Assembly (NCBI RefSeq): GCF_019991125.1
Contig: NZ_JAGENB010000003.1
Location: 62,001-126,000 of the forward strand
From: Phyllobacterium calauticae
GTDB taxonomy: Bacteria; Pseudomonadota; Alphaproteobacteria; Rhizobiales; Rhizobiaceae
Reading direction: 5' to 3'
Length of the DNA stretch: 64,000 bases
Both the position numbers and the translations under genes were made by a program. Position 1 is the stretch's first letter, and each line of letters begins with the position of its first letter. The notes under the pieces are model-generated. The model was given only the letters and a program-made list of their open reading frames with translations, was not told where the DNA came from and searched no databases. Positions 27,407-35,424 of this stretch are shown one piece after another.

Positions 27407-27851
27407 GATGATCCACCGCCTGTTGATTGATAAAATTCTCAAGACTGTCGAGCGCGCCGCTCCAGCCCTGCCTGTGACGATCCCGCGCCGCCTCGTCGTA
27501 GAACTTCTCATGGATGAGTGTCAGCAATGTGCCGTCATCCACCCGTTCCAGCACCAGCGTTACCAGCGACTCCCGGTCCGGCAGGGTAATCCACATCCAG
27601 GTAAAGGCCAGGCGCTGCTCGACCAGCACCTCGCAATAGACACCGCTGACATCGTGCTGCTCGCCATCGGGGGTGACGAAGACGATGTGATAGCGGCCGC
27701 CAAGGCGCGGATCGGCTTCCGCCTTCAGGGTTCTGGCCCCCGTGGGGCCCCACCAGCGCACGATCATCGAGGGATCGGTCCAGGCGGCCCACACCAGCCG
27801 CGGCGGCGCTTTCAGATGGCGTTTGAGCGTCAAAAAGGGTGCAATTGCCAT
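27399..27851 (-). CDS. SRPBCC/AHSA1-domain protein
   Basis: A 150-residue START-like protein of the Aha1 C-terminal kind, common in bacteria and mostly without known role; it should form a hydrophobic cavity. The pattern KRHLKAPPRLVWAAWTDPS...WWGPTGARTLKAEADPRLGG and FTWMWITLP is diagnostic (quoted here in part). GGGAGG lies six bases before the ATG at 27851, so the frame beginning at 27890 is too long. It overlaps the acetyltransferase gene behind it, so they form a two-gene operon. Confidence 0.82.
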   Translation of the reverse strand: MAIAPFLTLKRHLKAPPRLVWAAWTDPSMIVRWWGPTGARTLKAEADPRLGGRYHIVFVTPDGEQHDVSGVYCEVLVEQRLAFTWMWITLPDRESLVTLVLERVDDGTLLTLIHEKFYDEAARDRHRQGWSGALDSLENFINQQAVDHRD

Positions 27852-28170
27852 TCTGTTCCTCCCTGCACGGCTGATGAAACGGGCACGCAACGCGGCCGCT
27901 CAAGGGCCGGACACCAACAATTGATGAGGGCGAATGCTTCCTGTCAATGGCGTATTACAGGGCAAGTACGTATTGCAACGGATGGATCATCTTGGAAAAA
28001 CAGTGTATTTCGCCATAAATCCGCCCTGTCTTCATTGCAGGTGACAATTGCATGATTGAGCAATTTGACTCATTGCAGTAAGGCTTTATCAACTATACCG
28101 GATGCAAATAGGGGGTTGTGGATTTCAATCCACACAATTTCGGCGAAGCGAACTGGTAACAGCTGCGAAG

Positions 28171-29448
28171 ATGAAAATACCGACACATATCCTTGCTCCG
28201 TTATTGCTGACCCTGTTTCTGGCGGGTTGCCAGGGCGCGTCGGTGTCCGACCTTGCACCAAAATCCGAAAAGCAATTGTCCGAAAAGCTGGTCAAGCTGA
28301 TGAAGACCAAGGGCATGACCATGACCGCGCCGATCATGGTCCGCATCTTCAAGGAAGAGAGCGTTCTCGAAGTCTGGAAACGCAAGGACAACGGCCGCTA
28401 CGATATCGTCACGAGCTACCAGATCTGCAAATGGTCGGGCAAGCTCGGCCCGAAATTCATCGAGGGCGACCGCCAGGCACCGGAAGGCTTCTATGCCGTG
28501 CGCCCCGGGCAGATGAATCCGAAATCCAGCTATTACCTGTCCTTCAATACCGGCTTTCCCAACGCGCTCGACCAGGCGCTCGGCCGTACCGGCGCCAATC
28601 TGATGGTGCACGGCGCCTGCTCGTCGTCCGGCTGCTATTCGATGACCGATGCGCAGGTCCAGGAAATCTACGCCTTTGCCCGCGACGCGTTCAAGGGCGG
28701 GCAGGACTCGATCCAGCTCCAGGCCTTTCCGTTCCGCATGACCGCAGCCAACATGGCGCGCTACAAGGATGATCCGAACTATCCCTTCTGGAAAAACCTG
28801 AAGGAAGGCTACGATCATTTCGAGATCACCAAGGTGCCGCCGAAGGTCGACGTGTGCGAGAAGAAATATGTCTTCAACAACACCACCGATCCGAATGCAC
28901 CGATTGCCGCAACGGCCACATGCCCGCCCATGCAGCAGCCTGAAACGCTGAAGATGGCCTATCAGAGCTATCAGACCAATTACGAGGCTGCATTCTCCTC
29001 CATGGTCGGCAAGAGCAGCATCCAGGCGCCGAGCCGTTCCATCCAGGGCCTGAACGAAGCCAAGATCATCGCCGAATGGAGCGCCCGCCGCGCCCGCGGT
29101 GAACGCGTCACCCAGGAGCCGCCATCCCTGTCGCCGCAGGACAAGGACGCCGCGCTGAAGCCGCAGGTCATGGTCCGCCTCGCTTCCGCTGTCGCCGCCG
29201 ACAAGGCGCGTGACGAGCGCGAGGCCGGCAAACGGCACCGCATGACGGTTGCCGCCATCCCGGCCGCAACCACGGCACCGGCTTCCACCGCCAATCAGGT
29301 CGCCGCCAATGTCGTTGCCCCGGTACGCCAGACAATCGCACCCGTACCGGCACCGGCGGCAACGCCCGTCCAGGCACCACAGGACGTGACAGCCACGGTG
29401 GCGGAACAGCCGGCGAAAAAGGCCTGGTGGAAAATCATCGGCAATTGA
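28171..29448 (+). CDS. YafK-family L,D-transpeptidase-like lipoprotein
   Basis: About 425 residues. A lipobox (LFLAGC) after a hydrophobic start predicts an envelope lipoprotein. The YkuD-type catalytic domain of the YafK branch covers about residues 50-250; its catalytic motif is VHGACSSSGCYSM (His, Ser and Cys). YafK-type enzymes act on peptidoglycan peptides or on links between peptidoglycan and outer-membrane proteins. The last 170 residues form an Ala/Pro/Thr-rich extension ending in EQPAKKAWWKIIGN, which may reach across the periplasm. The ATG at 28171 follows a weak GAAG. Confidence 0.82.
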   Translation: MKIPTHILAPLLLTLFLAGCQGASVSDLAPKSEKQLSEKLVKLMKTKGMTMTAPIMVRIFKEESVLEVWKRKDNGRYDIVTSYQICKWSGKLGPKFIEGDRQAPEGFYAVRPGQMNPKSSYYLSFNTGFPNALDQALGRTGANLMVHGACSSSGCYSMTDAQVQEIYAFARDAFKGGQDSIQLQAFPFRMTAANMARYKDDPNYPFWKNLKEGYDHFEITKVPPKVDVCEKKYVFNNTTDPNAPIAATATCPPMQQPETLKMAYQSYQTNYEAAFSSMVGKSSIQAPSRSIQGLNEAKIIAEWSARRARGERVTQEPPSLSPQDKDAALKPQVMVRLASAVAADKARDEREAGKRHRMTVAAIPAATTAPASTANQVAANVVAPVRQTIAPVPAPAATPVQAPQDVTATVAEQPAKKAWWKIIGN

Positions 29449-29481
29449 GCCACGTATATTTGCCTGCCCGGAGAGCCTGCC

Positions 29482-29706
29482 ATGTCGGCTGACATCTACG
29501 ATCTGCGTGGTCTGAACTGCCCGCTGCCGGTGCTGAAAACCCGCAAACGCCTGGAAACCATGCCCGGAGGCAGCCGTCTCTGGGTCGAAACCAGCGATCC
29601 TCTCGCCGTCATCGACATGCCGAATTTCTGCCTGAACGACGGCCACCGGCTGATCGAGACGGTGACCATCGAGGGCGGCCACCGCTTTCACATCGAGCGC
29701 GGCTAA
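29482..29706 (+). CDS. TusA-family sulfur carrier protein
   Basis: A 74-residue protein with the TusA fold. The conserved sulfur-carrying cysteine lies in DLRGLNCPLPVLKTRK (Cys13). In E. coli TusA passes sulfur from IscS to the tRNA 2-thiouridine pathway. The partners TusBCD and MnmA are not in the window. It begins 33 bases after the YafK-type gene and follows GGAGAGCC. A 125-bp palindromic repeat element follows. Confidence 0.87.
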   Translation: MSADIYDLRGLNCPLPVLKTRKRLETMPGGSRLWVETSDPLAVIDMPNFCLNDGHRLIETVTIEGGHRFHIERG

Positions 29707-29736
29707 CGCACCATTCGCAGATTTGCAGCAAGACCA

Positions 29737-29861
29737 GTGCGTGGTTCGACAAGCTCGCCATGAGGGAGGTGGGGGATCGCAGGGAGCTCTATTCTGCAAC
29801 TTTTGCGATTAGCGTTGCAGCCAAATCACTTCCCGCATGGTGAGCTTGTCGAACCACGCAC
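29737..29861. repeat. 125-bp palindromic intergenic repeat element
   Basis: Two arms of 26 bases, starting gtgcgtggttcgacaagctc at 29737 and ending at 29861, are complementary at 25 of 26 positions. An inner partial stem (ggGAGGTG and CACTTCCC) and a central hairpin (tgcaac / gttgca near 29795-29820) extend the fold. It has no coding reading and lies between a plus-strand and a convergent minus-strand gene. It looks like the short palindromic repeats of Brucella and relatives (Bru-RS and similar), but I see only one copy here. Confidence 0.7.
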
Positions 29862-29886
29862 AACGTCCACTGCAGCGTGCTGAAGC

Positions 29887-31065
29887 CTAGACTTTCAGTC
29901 CCGGAATCGCCAGCGGATTGTCGAACAGCGCTGCGCGATCGGGTGTATCGACCTTCGGTTCGTTGAGGAAGGCGCTGAACAGCTGGGTCACGTAGCTTTC
30001 CGGCAGATCCTTCACGATCAGAACGAGCCGCGTCTCGCGCCGCCCTTCCGGCCATGCGGCAAGCCGCGCCGGCGGATGGAAAATCTGCTGCACACCGTGA
30101 ATGACCAGCGGACGCTCCGGATCATCGGCCAGCTGCACGATGCCTTTCATGCGCAGGAGTTTCTCGCCATGGGCCGAGCGCAGGAGATCGAGGAACATCT
30201 CGAAACCGGCGCGCGGTACCGGCGCATCGTGTGTCAGCGAGAAGGAGCGTATCGCCGCATCGTGGCGGTTCACATCGTGATGATGGTGGTGGTGGTCGTG
30301 ATCATGGTGATGATGCTCCCCATGATCGTGATGGTGATGATCCGCGTGATGCTCAACCGCTTCACGCTCATGCTCACGATCGCGATAGGCTTCCGCCTTC
30401 AGCCAGCGCTGCACGTCGATGGTTTTCGTCTCGGGATTGTAGACACCGCATTCGAACAGGGCGGCATAGCCGGTGCGCGCATCGCCGACATCGATGATAT
30501 CCGCACCGGGATTGAGTGCGGCGAGCCGGGCACGCAGCGCCGGCAGCCCCTGCGCGGCTTGCGGCATATCGGTCTTGGTCACGACAATGCGGTCGGCAAC
30601 CGCCGCCTGCTTGACCGCTTCCTCATGCGCATCGAGCGTCGCCATGCCGTTGACGGCATCAACGGTTGTGATCACCCCATCCACCCTGAATGCCTGCAGG
30701 AGCACCGGATGCCCCATGATCGCATGCAGGACGGGTGCAGGATCGGCCAGCCCGGTCGTTTCGATGATGACCCGCTTGAGCCGCTTCAACTGGCCCGTCT
30801 GCAGACGGTCGATCAGGTCGGCCAGCGTATCGACGAGTTCGCCTCGCACGGTGCAGCACAGGCAGCCGTCGGAAAGCTCGATGACGCCTTCGCTCGCCGT
30901 CTCCACCAGGAGATGGTCGATGCCGACATCACCGAATTCATTGATGATGACGGCCGTGTCGGCCAGCGCCGGATCTTTCAGCAGGCGGTTCAGCAAGGTG
31001 GTCTTGCCCGACCCCAGAAATCCCGTGAGTACAGAAACCGGAATGGGGGCATTGAGGCCACTCAT
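29887..31065 (-). CDS. G3E GTPase, CobW/COG0523 family metal chaperone
   Basis: A 392-residue P-loop GTPase thought to deliver zinc or another metal to client proteins. The Walker A motif GFLGSGKTT is at about residues 15-23, the metal-binding C-x-C-C is at 68-71 (GCLCCTVRGEL), and the guanine-specificity TKTD is at 163-166. Between the GTPase and the C-terminal CobW_C domain, residues 232-268 are almost all His and Asp, a strong metal-binding stretch. It is 22 bases behind a D,D-carboxypeptidase gene on the same strand. The metal is not given by the sequence; zinc is the most common for this family. Confidence 0.88.
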   Translation of the reverse strand: MSGLNAPIPVSVLTGFLGSGKTTLLNRLLKDPALADTAVIINEFGDVGIDHLLVETASEGVIELSDGCLCCTVRGELVDTLADLIDRLQTGQLKRLKRVIIETTGLADPAPVLHAIMGHPVLLQAFRVDGVITTVDAVNGMATLDAHEEAVKQAAVADRIVVTKTDMPQAAQGLPALRARLAALNPGADIIDVGDARTGYAALFECGVYNPETKTIDVQRWLKAEAYRDREHEREAVEHHADHHHHDHGEHHHHDHDHHHHHHDVNRHDAAIRSFSLTHDAPVPRAGFEMFLDLLRSAHGEKLLRMKGIVQLADDPERPLVIHGVQQIFHPPARLAAWPEGRRETRLVLIVKDLPESYVTQLFSAFLNEPKVDTPDRAALFDNPLAIPGLKV

Positions 31066-31087
31066 GATGACATCCTATCTTGCTGCG

Positions 31088-32203
31088 TTAATTCACTGTT
31101 TTTGCCGTGTTGGCCGCATCGGTGATCGATGCACGGTCGGGCCGCGGAACCGGGATCGGGATGCGGCTCATGTCCTTGCCCTTCGCATTGGTCTTGGAAG
31201 GAAGCAAGGCAACGAGTTCCGCCTGCGGTTCATGATCCATCCGGTACATATAGGGCGAACCCTCGATGATATGCCCTTCGACGTCCTTGCCGTCCCAGCT
31301 GTCGGAGGCGGCGGCCTCCTTGGAGCAAACGGTCGGGCGCATGTTGACGGCAACATCGCGCGTGGCCGGGCCGTAGGGCTGCAGGGCCTCCAGCGTCTTG
31401 CCGGTTCCCCGGGTCTCAAACCCCTTTGCCAGCAGCTCGGCTGCCTTCGTCGCGCGCCCCTGCTGTTTCAACTCACCCAGAACCACGGTGATGATATTGC
31501 GGCCATCACGGGTGGCCGAGCCGACCAGATTGAAACCGGATGGGCAGACAAAACCGGTTTTCATGCCGTTCGCGCCCTGGAACCGGCCGATCAGTGCATT
31601 GAAATTGGCCTGGATCTTGTTGCCGGAATCAATCGCCTCAATATCGAAATAGTGCATGTATTGCGGGAATTCGCGCCGCATCTGCACCGTCAGGATCGCC
31701 AGGTCGCGCGCCGTCGTATAATGATCGTCCGAATGCAGGCCGTTGGGATTGACGAAATGCGAGCCGTACATGCCCAGACGCTTGGCTTCGGCATTCATCA
31801 GCACGGCGAATTTTTCCGATGAGCCGCCGAGGGTCTCGCCGACAGCCATCGCCACATCATTGGCCGATTTGACCATGAGAATCTTCAACGCGTTATCCAG
31901 CGTGAGCTGTGAGCCGGGCTTGTAGCCCATTTTGCTCGGCGGCTCCTTTGCCGCACGTGCCGTCATCTTGATCGGCGTGTCCAGGGTGATCTTCCCCGAT
32001 TCGATCATGCGGAAGGCCACATAGGCGGTCACCAGCTTGGTGAGGGACGCCGGATACCAGCGCTGGAACGCATCTTCCTGCGACAAAACCTCGCCTGCAC
32101 CGACATCCACGGTGATGTTCGGGCCCGCAAGTGCCGCTGTTGCCAGGCCCGCGGTGGTTGACACCACGCAGCCCGAGAGAAAGAGTGCTACAGTTTTCCG
32201 CAT
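31088..32203 (-). CDS. D-alanyl-D-alanine carboxypeptidase (low-mass PBP)
   Basis: Serine-type D,D-carboxypeptidase of the DacA/DacC group (peptidase S11), removing the terminal D-Ala from peptidoglycan stem peptides. The ATG at 32203 gives a signal peptide (RKTVALFLSGCVVSTTAGLA). Active-site motifs are S53-L-T-K56, S-A-N in VKSANDVAMAVGE and KTG in GMKTGFVC. The C-terminal end is Pro/Arg-rich and lacks an obvious amphipathic anchor helix. The G3E GTPase gene follows; a zinc link is tempting since some carboxypeptidases bind zinc, but S11 enzymes do not need it. Confidence 0.9.
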   Translation of the reverse strand: MRKTVALFLSGCVVSTTAGLATAALAGPNITVDVGAGEVLSQEDAFQRWYPASLTKLVTAYVAFRMIESGKITLDTPIKMTARAAKEPPSKMGYKPGSQLTLDNALKILMVKSANDVAMAVGETLGGSSEKFAVLMNAEAKRLGMYGSHFVNPNGLHSDDHYTTARDLAILTVQMRREFPQYMHYFDIEAIDSGNKIQANFNALIGRFQGANGMKTGFVCPSGFNLVGSATRDGRNIITVVLGELKQQGRATKAAELLAKGFETRGTGKTLEALQPYGPATRDVAVNMRPTVCSKEAAASDSWDGKDVEGHIIEGSPYMYRMDHEPQAELVALLPSKTNAKGKDMSRIPIPVPRPDRASITDAANTAKTVN

Positions 32204-32382
32204 TCCAGATATCCAGCCTGTCTGTATAAAGAACCAGGGAAATGGCCTTGTGATTTCATTGCCGGGCTTCCCGCCGGGTCGCAATGGCCTTATCTATCCT
32301 ATGTGGCAGGCAAAAGGCAAAACACCTTTGAACTGTTCACTGAATTGTCAGATGTAGTCCGCACGTTTGGAGTTTCAACACT

Positions 32383-33552
32383 ATGCCCTTGCTTAATCGC
32401 GCCATCGAAATGCAGGAAGAAGTCTCCCGGTGGCGCCGCCATCTGCATGAGAATCCGGAACTGATGTTCGATGTCCACGAGACCGCGAAATTTGTCGCGG
32501 ACAAGCTGCGGAGCTTCGGCGTCGACGAGGTTGCCACCGGCATCGGCCGGACCGGCGTCGTCGGCATCATTCACGGACGCCACGGCGAAGGACAGACGGT
32601 TGGCTTGCGCTCCGACATGGATGCGCTCCCCCTCAATGAAATCACCGGCAAGCCCTATGCATCGAAAAACGCCGGCAAGATGCATGCCTGCGGCCATGAC
32701 GGCCATACGGCCATGCTGCTCGGGGCGGCGCAGTATCTTGCCGAAACGCGCAACTTCAAGGGTTCGGTCGCGGTGATCTTCCAGCCGGCGGAGGAAGGCG
32801 GCGGCGGCGGCCGCGAGATGGTCAAGGAGGGCATGATGGAGCGCTTCGCCATCTCCGAAGTCTACGGCATGCACAATACGCCCGGCCTGCCCGTCGGCCA
32901 GTTCGCCATCCGCAAGGGGCCGATCATGGCCGCAACGGACGAATTCAACATCACCATTGAGGGCCGTGGCGGCCATGCGGCCCAGCCACACCGCACGATC
33001 GATCCTGTCGTGATCGGCGCCCAGTTGGTCAACGCGCTGCAGACCATCGTTTCGCGCGGCACAGATCCGCTGGATTCGGTCGTTCTGTCCGTGACAAAAT
33101 TCCATGCGGGCGATGCACACAATATCATCCCGCAGAAGGCCGAGCTCGCCGGCACGGTGCGCACCCTGCGCTCCGAAATGCGCGACTTTGCCGAAAAGCG
33201 CCTGCGCGAAGTGGCCGAGGGCGTGGCGACGGCTCTCGGCGCTGTCGCCAGGGTGGACTACGACCGCAACTACCCCGTCACCTTCAATCACGACCAGGAG
33301 ACAGAATTTGCCGCGCGCACGGCACAGAGCGTCGCCGGCAGCAAAGCGGTCAATCTGGAGGTAGCGCCGATGATGGCGGGGGAAGATTTCTCCTATATGC
33401 TGGAAGCGCGCCCCGGTGCCTTCATGTTCATCGGCAATGGCGAGAGCGCCTCGCTGCACAATCCGGCCTATGATTTCAATGACGATGTCATTCCGCACGG
33501 CATCAGCTACTGGGTGCAGCTGGCCGAAAGCGCCCTTCCCGCCGCATCCTGA
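32383..33552 (+). CDS. M20-family amidohydrolase (aminoacylase/hippurate hydrolase type)
   Basis: A 389-residue dimetal peptidase of the M20D group that removes acyl groups from N-acyl amino acids or splits small amides. Metal ligands are visible in MHACGHDGHTAM, FQPAEEGGGG (catalytic Glu pair), MHNTPGLPVG and MAGEDFSYML. The dimerisation domain lies in between (FNITIEGRGGHAAQPH). It diverges from the carboxypeptidase gene over 180 bases. It is the last chromosomal gene before the tRNA-Arg(CCT) and the inserted element. Confidence 0.9.
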   Translation: MPLLNRAIEMQEEVSRWRRHLHENPELMFDVHETAKFVADKLRSFGVDEVATGIGRTGVVGIIHGRHGEGQTVGLRSDMDALPLNEITGKPYASKNAGKMHACGHDGHTAMLLGAAQYLAETRNFKGSVAVIFQPAEEGGGGGREMVKEGMMERFAISEVYGMHNTPGLPVGQFAIRKGPIMAATDEFNITIEGRGGHAAQPHRTIDPVVIGAQLVNALQTIVSRGTDPLDSVVLSVTKFHAGDAHNIIPQKAELAGTVRTLRSEMRDFAEKRLREVAEGVATALGAVARVDYDRNYPVTFNHDQETEFAARTAQSVAGSKAVNLEVAPMMAGEDFSYMLEARPGAFMFIGNGESASLHNPAYDFNDDVIPHGISYWVQLAESALPAAS

Positions 33553-33569
33553 CATTTTGAGACGTGGCC

Positions 33570-33602
33570 CCTGAAGATGCGTGCATTTCGCGCATCTTCA
33601 GG
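33570..33602. terminator. Inverted repeat after the amidohydrolase gene
   Basis: A perfect 12-bp stem, cctgaagatgcg at 33570-33581 and its complement at 33591-33602, with a nine-base loop, lies 17 bases after the stop. It probably ends the transcript before the tRNA; no T-run follows, so the mechanism is open. Confidence 0.5.
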
Positions 33603-33641
33603 CTTGGCGTCGCGGCGGAAAAACAGTATGTCTGGCCGCAT

Positions 33642-33718
33642 GGTCCCGTAGCTCAGTAGGATAGAGCGACAGATTCCTAATCTGTAGGCCACTGGTTCGA
33701 ATCCAGTCGGGATCACCA
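33642..33718 (+). tRNA. tRNA-Arg (anticodon CCT), integration site
   Basis: Complete cloverleaf of 77 bases with encoded CCA: acceptor GGTCCCG pairs with CGGGATC (one G-T), anticodon loop TTCCTAA between ACAGA and TCTGT with CCT at 33676-33678, T arm CTGGTTCGAATCCAG. Its 3' 45 bases are repeated exactly at 59,201-59,245. The tRNA gene stays whole because the incoming element supplied an identical 3' part or inserted behind it. Genes of this tRNA are common targets for tyrosine integrases. Confidence 0.97.
33674..33718 (+). repeat. Left attachment core (attL), 45-bp direct repeat
   Basis: Starts TTCCTAATCTGTAGGCC and ends with the tRNA CCA. It is identical over 45 bases to 59,201-59,245; the bases on both sides differ. 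It covers the tRNA from the anticodon loop to the 3' end, the usual crossover region for tyrosine integrases. Confidence 0.93.
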
Positions 33719-33757
33719 ATATTTTCAATGACTTAGCACAATATCACACCTAATCTT

Positions 33758-33844
33758 GTGTCGCATTATGTTGCAACTGAGTATCATTGATTTCAAACGA
33801 TTTTCACGGGTACGCGGCGAATCCATGCGACATGGATGCGACAC
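33758..33844. other. Probable integrase arm-type sites, left end
   Basis: Two direct GCGACAY sites at 33827-33833 and 33838-33844, spaced 11 bases apart, one inverted copy (GTGTCGC) at 33758-33764, and TTGATTTCAAA at 33787-33797. The same 11-base-spaced GCGACAT pair and the same 11-mer occur inside the right end. This is what arm sites for a lambda-type integrase look like. Confidence 0.55.
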
Positions 33845-33903
33845 GAGGACCGTTTTTTGATACTTAAGAGAGAGTATGAATCGCTGGGCACAATTGGAAC
33901 GAT

Positions 33904-35052
33904 ATGCTTGTACTCCATGAAGATTTGATCGCGCTTGCGTGGTCGGAGCCAATGCGCGATCTGGCTGCCAAACTCGGCTTATCCGACGTAGGACTCCGAA
34001 AGAAATTTGCTAGCTATGGTGTGCCAATACCCCCGCAAGGTTATTGGAATAAAGTCCATGCTGGAAAACCGACGCCCCCCATTCCTGGCGCAGCGCCTCG
34101 GCGACCAGGCGAAACTGGGCGCGCAAGCGTCGACTCTAGTTTTGCAAAATTGCTCACAAAGGCTCAGCCTCTATCGGCCGCTGGTCCGTTCGCTTCTCAG
34201 GAAGTTCCCGAGGACCTCGATGAGCTCTTCGCAAGAGAGATTCGACTGTTGGGTCGAGTTACAGCTCCTAAAACCTTAGATGCCCCACACGCTGGATTGG
34301 TTAAATTGCTCAAGCAAGAAGAGCGACGGAGAGAAAGGTTTTCAACCGACAGATGGACTTCGACCCCACCAAATTTTGATACTATTCTAGCTAGGCGACG
34401 CTTAAGAATCCTAAATGGAATATTATTGGCGCTCCGCAAACGTGGTCACGGCGGCGATGCCTACGAGCACAATGGAGCAATTCACGCTCGAGCAATAATA
34501 GGCGGTACCTACCTAGGTTTGGACCTCGCCATTGTCGGTAAATATCGCACTGTGCGCCAATACGGCTATGATCGACCAGCACCAGACCTTCCAGCAACCA
34601 CACCGTTGATTCTACGTATGTCACCTGGCTTCGATGGCAGAGCTACAAGGAGCTGGGAGGATGACAACGCAGGGGAACTTGAGGCGAAACTCGCTGAAAT
34701 CACGGCCGGCCTCATTGTTGCGGGCGAAGCAAGATTTCGAGCCAGTCTGCGCGAAGAAGAAGAACGTGACCGAGAGGCCCAACTCGAACAGGAAAGGAAA
34801 CGGCAAAGACGGCTGGCAGAGCTAAATCAAAAGCGCATACAAAACCTGAGAGAGTCCGGTGATCTTTTGCGTCAAGCCCAGGATATCCGCAGCCTCGTCG
34901 AACGGGTGCGGCATGCAATTGAGAATGGCTCCACAATCGTCGATGAAGCGGCATTGGCAGCGTGGGTACGATGGGCACTCGCGGAGGCCGACAAAATTGA
35001 CCCGGTGCTTTCAGGTCAGTTCATGACTCATCTCGACGAGCCAAGTCTTTAG
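33904..35052 (+). CDS. HTH and coiled-coil protein of unknown function
   Basis: A 382-residue protein. The N-terminus is a helix-turn-helix of a type seen in many uncharacterised proteins: MRDLAAKLGLSDVGLRKKFA followed by YGVPIPPQGYWNKVHAGK. The middle contains a mixed alpha/beta domain (about 170-260), and residues 285-330 are a charged coiled coil rich in Glu, Arg and Gln. No nuclease or transmembrane motif is seen. It is the first gene inside the element's left end. DNA binding is likely from the HTH; the purpose is not known. Its 3' end overlaps a small gene on the other strand. Confidence 0.7.
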   Translation: MLVLHEDLIALAWSEPMRDLAAKLGLSDVGLRKKFASYGVPIPPQGYWNKVHAGKPTPPIPGAAPRRPGETGRASVDSSFAKLLTKAQPLSAAGPFASQEVPEDLDELFAREIRLLGRVTAPKTLDAPHAGLVKLLKQEERRRERFSTDRWTSTPPNFDTILARRRLRILNGILLALRKRGHGGDAYEHNGAIHARAIIGGTYLGLDLAIVGKYRTVRQYGYDRPAPDLPATTPLILRMSPGFDGRATRSWEDDNAGELEAKLAEITAGLIVAGEARFRASLREEEERDREAQLEQERKRQRRLAELNQKRIQNLRESGDLLRQAQDIRSLVERVRHAIENGSTIVDEAALAAWVRWALAEADKIDPVLSGQFMTHLDEPSL

Positions 35053-35380
35053 TCATAATGGCTTGTCGCGTCCGCCATAATAACGCGCGTTCTAATGCGT
35101 TGCAGCTTGGATAAAGCAGCCGGCAGCGCACGTCCTCTTCGACTGTCCACAACGGATAACCATTTACAAAGCCGATCCACTGAATTCGCTCTCGCAAACG
35201 GATCGCGTTTAAAACTTGAGCTGAATGATACTGAAGAGACATAACAACACTGTTTGATTGATTGCGACCATTAACAAACGGACGTTGTTGACAATCCCTG
35301 CTATCCACAGGTGCCTGCAGGACGTCCTCATTGTTTGTCTCAATTGACAGTTCTACAGGATTCACATCATCTATCTTCAA
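35021..35380 (-). CDS. Small protein with Myb/SANT-like DNA-binding domain
   Basis: A frame of 119 codons opening with TTG. Its last 45 residues, from PLWTVEEDVRCRLLYP to RTRQAIMTKDLARR, match the bacterial homeodomain-like pattern W-T-x-E-E-D ... L-Y-P ... R-T-x-x-A-I. A shorter version from the ATG at 35242 (73 residues) keeps the whole domain and may be the true gene. Neither start has a good Shine-Dalgarno sequence. It lies antisense to the end of the preceding gene and in the leader of the OLD-type gene, so it could control one of them. Confidence 0.5.
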   Translation of the reverse strand: MKIDDVNPVELSIETNNEDVLQAPVDSRDCQQRPFVNGRNQSNSVVMSLQYHSAQVLNAIRLRERIQWIGFVNGYPLWTVEEDVRCRLLYPSCNALERALLWRTRQAIMTKDLARRDES

Positions 35381-35424
35381 CGTCCGAGAGAGGCGCTTAC
35401 TGGAATTATACTTTAGGGGGAGCC

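Noticed and set aside
33507-33728. A 73-codon minus-strand frame over tRNA-Arg(CCT), with IPTGFEPVAYRLGI
   Set aside because: The same artefact: antisense of a tRNA T-arm and anticodon arm.
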